A DNA stretch of 64,000 nucleotides from Turbatrix aceti. Taxonomy: Eukaryota; Nematoda; Chromadorea; Rhabditida; Panagrolaimidae. The position numbers and the translations under genes are program-made. The stretch is from positions 1,426,001-1,490,000 of the forward strand of contig OZ017768.1 of assembly GCA_963969345.1 (NCBI GenBank). The letters are read 5' to 3'. The notes below the pieces were generated by a model, which was not told the DNA's origin, searched no databases, and saw only the letters and a list, made by a program, of their open reading frames with translations. Every line of letters begins with the position of its first letter. Position 1 is the first letter of the stretch. Of the stretch, positions 56,866-64,000 are shown one piece after another.

Positions 56866-59679
56866 TCATCCCGCTGTGCTGCTCGGTGGAGACGAAGAAG
56901 ACGAAGAGCTAGTTGGTGCCACCATCATCGTCGTCGTCGTTGTCGGTAGTCTGTCAAAAAAATAACCATACGTACCTTAAAAATGTCACCCCCACCCCCA
57001 AAAAAATCCCAAAAAATAAAAACTTACTCTGATGCCTGCGACACCGGAGCAGTCGCACATCGGTGCATCCAAATATTTGGATTATACCGATGTACGTAAA
57101 CGCACTAAAAACACGCAAGTTATCTTATAAAACACAAAACAATACGCGCTGGTAAAATTAAAAAAAAATCTGCTGAAAAAAGCATTATGTGAGAACTGCT
57201 GTCGGACAAAAACGAACAAAAGCAAGACGACAAAGAACAAGAAAAAAACAAAGAAGAGCTAACAAACCGGTGATGTGGCAAAGCAGTGAGCCCGATTAAA
57301 GTGGATGCAAAGCTTCTGGCCAAAACGATGCTTCACGTGGAGGTACTGGCAGGTCTTGGAAAAGCATTCCTGGCGCAGGTAAGCCGCGCAAACCGGCATC
57401 TGATGAGGTAATAGAGCATGCGACCCGTTTGGACAATCACCTGTATTCGGGCATTCACCGCTCATAAATCTGAAAACAGAAAAATGGCAAAAAGTACAAA
57501 TTTTCTCTCAAAAAATTATAATTAAAAAACATAAAAAAATCAATCACAAAACAACGAAAAATAAAAATAAAAAAATGTAAAAAAAATCAGAAAACGTCAA
57601 TTTAGATTTTTTGATAAAAGAAATTTAAAAATCAGAACTAAAAAATTTACAACTAAAAAAAATCAAAAAATGTCAATTTTTGCCCCAAAAAACCCCCTTC
57701 ACCCATTAAAAAACCCACTTGCGACAAAAAGTAATAAAATGATGCTCCTTACTCCCACCATGAGCATACATGCAGAGATTACCACACTGGCAAGACCCGG
57801 TCGAAAAGAACTCGTAGCACTCATCCACGGGTACATTCATTGGGATACTCTTACCGTGATGATTTTGCCTCGTTTTCTAAAACCCGTTCAATCCACACAA
57901 AATAACAAAAAAATTCTACCAACCTGATTGGTATCCAAAACCTGCACTTTCTTCTTGGGAAAAGTACGAATCGTTTTTCCATCGGGTTCAGCCGATCGCT
58001 GGGGTGTAGGAACGGCATTTGTACGGACAAGTTCGAGAAAATTTTCGCCAACTTTGTGACTCACCGGTGCGTTGAGGTACCACGCATACGAATCCTCGAC
58101 TGATGCATTCAGCGAGGTATCGACAAAAAGGACACCGTCGTAGCTTTCGTCGAGGTCACCGGTCGTTGAGTTCGTCGGGACGGTGGATTCTGGATTTTGA
58201 TCTTCTTCTTCAGGGTTGTAGCCTTCTTCGGGGCGGTGAGATTCATCCGGAAGCGAGATTGTCGAATTCTGAGCTGGTTGAGGGGTTTCTTCATCGCAAT
58301 CGACGATTTCGAGGCTATTTTCATTGTCAGATTCATCGGCAGGACGATTTTCCGTGTCGGGGATGGATTCTGGTTGCCGGGATTCTGATTTTTGGTTTTT
58401 AACAAAAAAAACATTTTCAATAAAAACTCACTTAGTATTTCGGCCTGAACTTGCTTCTTGAAAATCATCCGTTGACGAAGTTGATCCAAAATAACCTCAG
58501 TATCAATCTGCTTCGCAATTTGAGCGACCAAAGATTCTTCGGACCGAATCTGAGGCACAGAATCCTTGGGGTTGCCATTTTCGTTGTTGTATCTCTCTCC
58601 GCGCGACGAAGAAGTTTCCCTGTACTTGATTTCCCGTTCTCGTTCACGATCCCGATCACGCCTCGGCGACCGACTTCGGGATCTCGACCAACGAGAAGAA
58701 CCATTTCTGCTGCGATCAGTTCGGTCCGACGATGCCCAGTACTTCGAATTACGATGCGAAGAAGACGAATTTCTGTCCCTGTCCTTCGACGACCGCCGGT
58801 TATCTTCGTGAGACCTCCGCGACGGAGACGACCGTCGAGTGTATCCATTTGTAGGAGATCGTCGTCGGTAGTCTGCAGGTGAGCGAGGCCGGTAACTTCT
58901 GCTGGACTCGGATCGATTCGAGCGCTGATCGCTGTGGTTGTTGTTTCGGCGGGTGTCGGGATACTCCCTGGGTGGTGAGGTGACTTTGTAGCTTCGGTCT
59001 ACGCCCCTGGACGGCGATCGGGATTCCGTTACCACGGTCGTGCTCGGAGTCGACGATCGGCTGCTGGTCGTATTCTGCGCCGCAGTGGACGGGGAATCGG
59101 ATCGGAGTACCAGAGCTTCTCCATTTACCACTCTAAAAAACAACAAAAAAAATAAATTAAAAACAGAAAAATTAAAAACAAACATTTCAGGTTCAGTATC
59201 ATCGACGTCGACCTCCACGGCACTGCCACCCATGAGCAGCTGATTGGACGAATGCCTGACAACCACTTCAGACGAGTTTTTCCTCGACAAAACGACGGGA
59301 ACAGACTGAACCGGGTTGTAAAAGATGCCGCTGCCGATGATCGTCGGTTCGGCGTCAGGCGACATTGGAGATTCAAGCACGGCACCAACCTGGGCGACCG
59401 ACGGCCGGTGAGGATCAACATCCACGAGATGGCAGTCTGTATCGGTATCAACCGCTGCGGATGTCGTCTGAATTGGTGGAGGCAAAAAAGGTGGAACCCC
59501 ATAGTACGATCCAAAACTCGTCGAACCTACGGCCGCGTCCATCGGTCTGTCAGGCCAATAACCCGACGTTGAGGCTAAAATAAACAAAAACAATAGCAAA
59601 TTTGAATAAAAAAACAGGAAAACTCACATGCTCGAAGCCATGGATGCGTCGGCTGCGTGTACCTTGGGTAACCAGTCAT
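56866..59679 (-). CDS. ZC3H3-like CCCH zinc-finger protein with Arg/Ser-rich domain
   Basis: Eight exons (59679-59628, 59574-59184, 59132-58432, 58384-57924, 57876-57719, 57469-57268, 57104-57028, 56950-56866) total 2127 nt, 708 residues. Residues 150-330 are Arg/Ser/Asp-rich (RSRSRSPRRDRDRERERE). An acidic middle leads to four CCCH fingers near 520-650: C-x8-C-x5-C-x3-H (CYEFFSTGSCQCGNLCMYAH), a second (CRKFMSGECPNTGDCPNGSH), a third (CAAYLRQECFSKTCQYLH) and a fourth (CIHFNRAHCFATSPCVYVH). Order and linkers (PVC before the third finger) resemble ZC3H3, which couples mRNA polyadenylation to nuclear export with the CPSF machinery. The RS domain is not typical of vertebrate ZC3H3. Starts 105 bp after the EXOSC1 stop, behind an acceptor at 59689. 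Confidence 0.85.
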
Positions 59680-59688
59680 GGTACATGC

Positions 59689-59695
59689 CTAAAGA
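59689..59695 (-). other. Probable trans-splice acceptor in an operon spacer
   Basis: ATCTTTAG on the minus strand, nine bases before the ATG of the ZC3H3-like gene and within the 105-bp gap after the EXOSC1 gene, as expected for a downstream operon gene. Confidence 0.55.
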
Positions 59696-59784
59696 TCATA
59701 GAAGTGCAAATGAAAGCAAAAAAACATGTTTTTATGTATAAAAAAGGTCAAAAACCTTGTAAAAATTCCAAGCAAGGATAACAA

Positions 59785-60652
59785 TCAAATTTTATTCAAA
59801 TTCGGCACCAGTGCCACCTTCCGGGGCTCAGTGTAACCCGATATCTCAGATTTGACGGTACCAGAGTTAAAAGGCAAAAGTTTTTCACCGTTATCACCGT
59901 TTGCGTTGACAACACCAAGGAGATCTTCGGAAATGGTAAGGAGGTAAGACGACTGAATATCGCCGATGCCAAGGACCCTGGCGAGGATTATGTCACCCGG
60001 TTTGACGTATTCCCACATGTGTTGCTGAAAAAATGGCGCGAAATTGGCTTCAAAGGGAAAAACTGACATAAAAAACAAGAAATGGTGAAATAGGCCACAA
60101 TAAGTAAAAATGATCGTAAACCAACCTTATTGTACTCGTTTTCGCGAACGTCTTCCTTCCTCAAAGTGGCGGGAAAGTCGACAGGCAGCAGAGAATCCTC
60201 GACGGCAAATATCAGACACTTGGCAGCCTTGGACTGTATTGTCCTGACTTCTGCGGTTACGACGGCTCCGACAACCGGGCAGATGTATCGCTTGCCGTCT
60301 GATCCGTGGTGCACTTCAACAGTTTTCAGGGTCTGCTTGCCCCCCGCCTGCAACAAAAAAACAACAACAATAAAATCCCCAAATAAGCAAAAATCATACA
60401 AACCTCCTTCGTTTTATCCTCCACGATGCTGACGTATCCACAGGTAGAAGCAACGATCCATCGCCGCTCCTCGTAGGTGCCAAATCCGGGACAATAGCCG
60501 TCATCGATTGGAAAAAGCTTGTCACCGGGAATACAAGTTTTCTTCGAAGACAATTTTTTTGCGACATCCGTTTGAGCCGACGTTGTGGTCGTCGCGCTGG
60601 CACGATTTCGCCTAGCCCGGGGAATCGAAGCGACATCCAGTAACAGGGACAT
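59785..60652 (-). CDS. exos-1: RNA exosome cap subunit CSL4 / EXOSC1
   Basis: Exons 60652-60404, 60347-60126 and 60024-59785 encode 236 residues. The N-terminal domain has CIPGDKLFPIDDGYCPGFGT, the usual CSL4 opening of a barrel-like domain; an S1 RNA-binding domain follows (PVVGAVVTAEVRTIQSKAAK), then the C-terminal part with EYVKPGDIILARVLGIGD and YLLTISEDLLGVV. CSL4 is one of three S1/KH cap proteins of the nine-subunit core exosome in nucleus and cytoplasm, guiding RNA into the 3'-5' exonuclease. CSL4 normally carries a zinc-ribbon end, which is not evident here. First gene of a probable operon; divergent from RPB10. Confidence 0.93.
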
Positions 60653-61118
60653 GATAGCGATTTACACAAGAGAAGAATTCCACAAGCGAAAAAAAATTGG
60701 AATGATAAATATTCGTGGTGAAACACTCGAAAATCGGCCAATAAAATAATTTTCTGTGAGAGAAAACAAAACGCGCAAAATGCGTCCAAAAGAAAGCGCG
60801 TGCATTTTTGCGACAAACAAACGCGCTCATTTTTCAGCCTATATTTTTCGCTACGAAAACACATGCGGAGTGCGCACGCGCTGGGCGTAACTCCGCATAC
60901 TTTTTTTTTCTTTTGGATACTCGCTTTTGTTTGGTTTACGATTGTGCAAATCCTTTGTTCATCCATTTTTGGTTTGTTTTATCGTAATTTATTCTTACTG
61001 TAATTTTCTGTTTGGTTACGATCATTTTCTTTGACATTTTCAACCAAGGATCATGTTTTTACGGTTTTTTACAGTTTTTACACATTTATACTTTTTTTTT
61101 AATTTTTAGCCTGACACA
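60653..61118. other. Divergent promoter region between EXOSC1 and RPB10
   Basis: 466 bp with no gene; likely shared promoter of the two RNA-processing transcription units. Contains repeated GCGC-type words (60790-60890). Confidence 0.5.
61101..61109 (+). other. Splice or trans-splice acceptor of RPB10
   Basis: AATTTTTAG ending nine bases before the ATG. No upstream exon is visible. Confidence 0.5.
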
Positions 61119-61322
61119 ATGATCATCCCAGTGCGCTGCTTCACGTGTGGCAAGGTCATCGGCAACAAGTGGGACAGATACCTCGAATTCCTCCAAAATG
61201 GCCTCAGCGAAGGCGATGCCCTCGATCAGCTTCACCTTCATCGGTACTGCTGCCGTCGCATGGTGCTTTCCCACGTCGATCTCATCGAAAAGCTCCTGAC
61301 ATACCTTCCCTTGTCATCTTGA
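61119..61322 (+). CDS. rpb-10: RNA polymerases I, II and III subunit RPABC5 (RPB10)
   Basis: A 67-residue protein, the standard size. The zinc site is CFTCGK (Cys7 and Cys10) and RYCCRRM (Cys44 and Cys45), with the family motifs [18 protein letters not shown] and HVDLIEKLL. Shared by all three nuclear RNA polymerases, where it contacts the RPB3/RPB11 platform. Uninterrupted in the coding part. A likely polyadenylation signal AATAAA lies at 61375-61380. Confidence 0.97.
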   Translation: MIIPVRCFTCGKVIGNKWDRYLEFLQNGLSEGDALDQLHLHRYCCRRMVLSHVDLIEKLLTYLPLSS

Positions 61323-61746
61323 GCAACTGTTTTTTTCATTTTTTTGTTGAATTTGTGTGCCGATTTGGTTTTTGAATAAAAAAAAAGTGAAATGCATGGT
61401 TTTTTGTCGATTTATCCAGTTTTTTTCGTTCATCAGGAAATTTACCAGTGATTTTTGATATTTTTAGTCAGTTTATTCATTGTAACGCAGTTTTACACAA
61501 ATTTGATTCAGAATCATAAAAAAATGGCAGATTTGGGGGTACTTTCAAAAGAAGTACCTGATTTAATAAAAATTCTCGTTGCACCAGGCAGTTTCATGCG
61601 CGCAACCTGCAGCCCCAATCGCGAGTCAATTCTCATTACCCAGCTCAGACTAGCATTATTTTCTTCCGTTTTTCCCTCGCGCAAAACGTTTTGTTTTTCA
61701 CCTTTCTCCAATTTCGCATCTTTCAATCTTTTTTTCAGGGATCAAC
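61323..61746. other. Spacer between RPB10 and CPSF2
   Basis: 424 bp holding the RPB10 3' end and an acceptor just before the CPSF2 ATG. No other gene. Confidence 0.5.
61728..61738 (+). other. Probable trans-splice acceptor of CPSF2
   Basis: CTTTTTTTCAG ending eight bases before the ATG, no upstream exon visible. Confidence 0.5.
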
Positions 61747-64000
61747 ATGACATCCATAATCCGGGTTGAACCCCTCTCGGGTGTCTATGGACATGCTCCG
61801 TTGTGTTATCTCTTATCCGTTAGTTTTATACTACTTTTCACATTTTTCTTTCCTACCCCACAGTTTTTTTTCCTTGCAGGTTGACGATGTACAAATATTG
61901 CTTGACTGTGGTTGGGATGAAAAGTTTGACATGGAGTACATCAATGAACTCAAACCACGCATACCCCACCTGAATGCGGTTCTCATCAGTTACGGCGATG
62001 TCGCGCATTGTGGGGCTCTGCCTTATCTCGTCAAATTGGGCCTGAAATGTCCGATTTACGCTACGGTGAGTTTTTTTGGGGCTTGGGGCGTGAAAAATGG
62101 AAAATATAAGAGGTGAGGTAGGAATCTTACTTTTTTACGGTACTTTTTGGCTTGAATTGTTACTTTTGAGTTATAACTGTGTTTTATGTTGTCCATGAAT
62201 AACATTTTTTACCATATTACCTCTGTTACGATAACTTTCTTTTACTTTGTTTTTTGCTTTCCAGGTCCCAGTCCGTGTCATGGCACGTCTCGAACTCTAC
62301 GACTGGCTCTGCGGGCACCAGTACGACGAAGATTTTACCTTGTTTACCCACGATGATATCGATTCCATGATTGAACGGGTCCACGAACTCAAATACTCTC
62401 AAACTGTTCGTTTTTATAATTTTTCCTATTTACGATTGTTTTACACGTTTTTTGCAGGCTCTGCTCCGAGGCGACAATGGCCTACAAATTACCGCTCTTC
62501 CCGCGGGCCACATGCTGGGCGGCGCTTTCTGGAAGATTTCCAAGATGGGTGACGAAGAAATAGTCTACGCCGTGGATTACAACCACAAGAAAGAGCGCCA
62601 CCTCAATGGCTGCTCGTTCGATGGCCTCGCCAGACCGGCGTTGATGATCACGGATGCCTTCAGCGTGCTGTACAATCAACCGAGGAGGAAAGCCCGGGAC
62701 GAGCAGCTGGTTACGCAGCTTTTGTCTACAATGCGCGATGGCGGAGACTGTCTGGTGGTCATAGACACGGCCGGTCGGATCCTCGAAATTGCCCATCTCC
62801 TCGACCAGATGTGGCAGAGCCCGGAGGCTGGACTGTCGACTTACAATCTCGTCATGCTCTCGACCGTCGCCACATCTGTCATCGAAGCTGCCAAATCCCA
62901 TATCGAATGGATGGCTGACAAAATTCAGCGACAATTTGAAGTTGGTCGTGTCAACCCATTTCACCTCAAATACGTTCGATGCTGTCACTCTATGCGTGAA
63001 CTCAGCCGGGTTCGGTCACCGAAAGTTGTCCTCGCAAGTGGACTCGACATGGAGAGTGGATTTGTGAGAGAACTTTTCCTCGATTGGTGCACTGATAGTC
63101 GGAACATGTGTATCGTAACTGGTATGGTAGCTTTTATTTTGAATCCTGAAATGAAAAGTAATCTTCTTTTTTTAGGCCGCCTATCGGACAATTCACTCGG
63201 AGCAAAGTTGATCGATATCGCTGAATCACGAGAACAGGGACGGCCTACGACATCCAGTTTTCCGCTGGATGTCAAGCGACGTGTTCGCCTCGATGGTCCG
63301 GAACTCGCGGCATTCTTTGAGAAAAAGAAGGCTGAATTTGAAGAAGAACGGCGGAAAAGGTGCGTTTTTGCTTGATTTTGGGGGAACCTTAGTGTCTTGA
63401 CACGAATTTGGGATTTCGTTGTCGGATAAGCCGTTTTGATAGTGGAAACGGTATTAAAATAAATTTGTTACGAGATTACGGTATTTTGCCTTATTTAGGT
63501 TTTATTTTACGATAGAAATTTCTTGACACGAATTCTGAATTTCGTTCTAGGACCGTAGCGTTTTGATACCGCAGTGCGAGTTACGGTATCAAAATCCTGT
63601 ACTTTTCGATTTTCATGTATCATAAACCCATTATTACAAAATTACGGTATTTTTCTTTCAGAATAGAAGTAAAACGCCGAAAAGACCAAGACCACGTCGT
63701 CGGAGGCGAAGATTCCGACAGCGAAGACGAAGACACAGTGGCCGCCCGTCGCGCCGTTGCCGAAGCAGCCGTCGAAGAGCGTGAACGCCTCGAACGGGAA
63801 CAAAAGAACGCCGGTCGCGCCACCGATGAACTCGAAGCCATGGAACTCGGAGATGCGGAAAATGGCGCAGACGACGAAGACTGGGTTGAAATCGCCTTCA
63901 ACGAATACTATTCTGTCTTTGCCAGCGATGGCACCAGCGATCTCGCTCCCGGTGACATCCTCGCTCCCGGGCCGTACACCCGGTATGGTCCATACAAGAA
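61747..64000 (+). CDS. cpsf-2: Cleavage and polyadenylation specificity factor subunit 2 (CPSF100), 5' part
   Basis: Exons 61747-61818, 61880-62065, 62265-62405, 62458-63121, 63176-63359 and 63662 to beyond the window. Translation begins MTSIIRVEPLSGVYG, then the metallo-beta-lactamase domain (VQILLDCGWDEKFD, ISYGDVAHCGALPYLV), the beta-CASP region (AGHMLGGAFWKI, VVIDTAGRILEIAHLLDQ), ILTSR-position sequence NMCIVTGRLSDNSLGAKLID and a charged linker (EVKRRKDQDHVVGGEDSDSE). As in other CPSF100 proteins the zinc ligands are degenerate (ISYGDVAHCG where CPSF73 has HFHLDH), so it is the inactive partner of CPSF73 in the nuclear pre-mRNA 3' cleavage complex. The C-terminal part is off the window. 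Confidence 0.95.

Noticed and set aside
1..64000. CRISPR arrays, bacterial operon signals, rRNA
   Set aside because: None present; the window is intron-containing animal DNA.

Overview
This is a eukaryotic window that looks like nematode DNA (class Chromadorea likely, genus not determinable from sequence alone). The evidence is short AT-rich introns with TTTTCAG-type acceptors, nematode-restricted families (DUF19/T20D4.11-like proteins, serpentine chemoreceptors, a warthog hedgehog-related protein, tandem acid sphingomyelinases), and several ATGs sitting only a few bases behind a splice acceptor with no visible upstream exon, as expected for spliced-leader trans-splicing. All gene models below were spliced by hand. 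Where exon lengths are given, the reading frame closes across every junction.

Layout. 1-3.6 kb: tandem array of DUF19 genes on the minus strand, one with a dispersed repeat inside its first intron. 4.3-10.3 kb: minus-strand genes for a UBASH3/TULA-like histidine phosphatase homologue that has lost its catalytic histidine, a serpentine receptor, the SWI/SNF subunit SNF5 and a zeta-class GST (maleylacetoacetate isomerase). 10.4-22.4 kb: three tandem serpentine-receptor paralogues on the plus strand, in decreasing health (one with a 1-nt frameshift, one intact, one wrecked), with a coiled-coil Ser-rich repeat protein between the second and third. The third receptor is cut in its last exon by a 3.3-kb TA-flanked element that itself carries a 1.92-kb foldback (Mutator-like) element. 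22.8-26.3 kb: an amine-receptor-like GPCR and an intronless serpentine receptor on the opposite strand.

26.3-37.3 kb is gene-poor and holds a ZIC/REF-2 zinc-finger gene, a typical setting for a developmental regulator. 37.4-41 kb: a Ulp/C48-like cysteine protease and a five-PDZ protein, both minus. 41.5-50.1 kb: two acid sphingomyelinase paralogues and a warthog protein, all plus. 51-56.4 kb: two unrecognised minus-strand proteins.

56.9-64 kb is a compact block of RNA polymerase II and RNA-processing genes. On the minus strand the exosome cap subunit CSL4/EXOSC1 is followed 105 bp later by a ZC3H3-like CCCH protein. Divergently on the plus strand lie RPB10 and then CPSF2, which runs off the window end. 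Spacing and acceptor-adjacent starts suggest two operons facing away from one another. The most unusual parts of the window are the nested mobile element that severed a chemoreceptor, the pseudo-phosphatase, the Ulp-like protease and this RNA-processing block.
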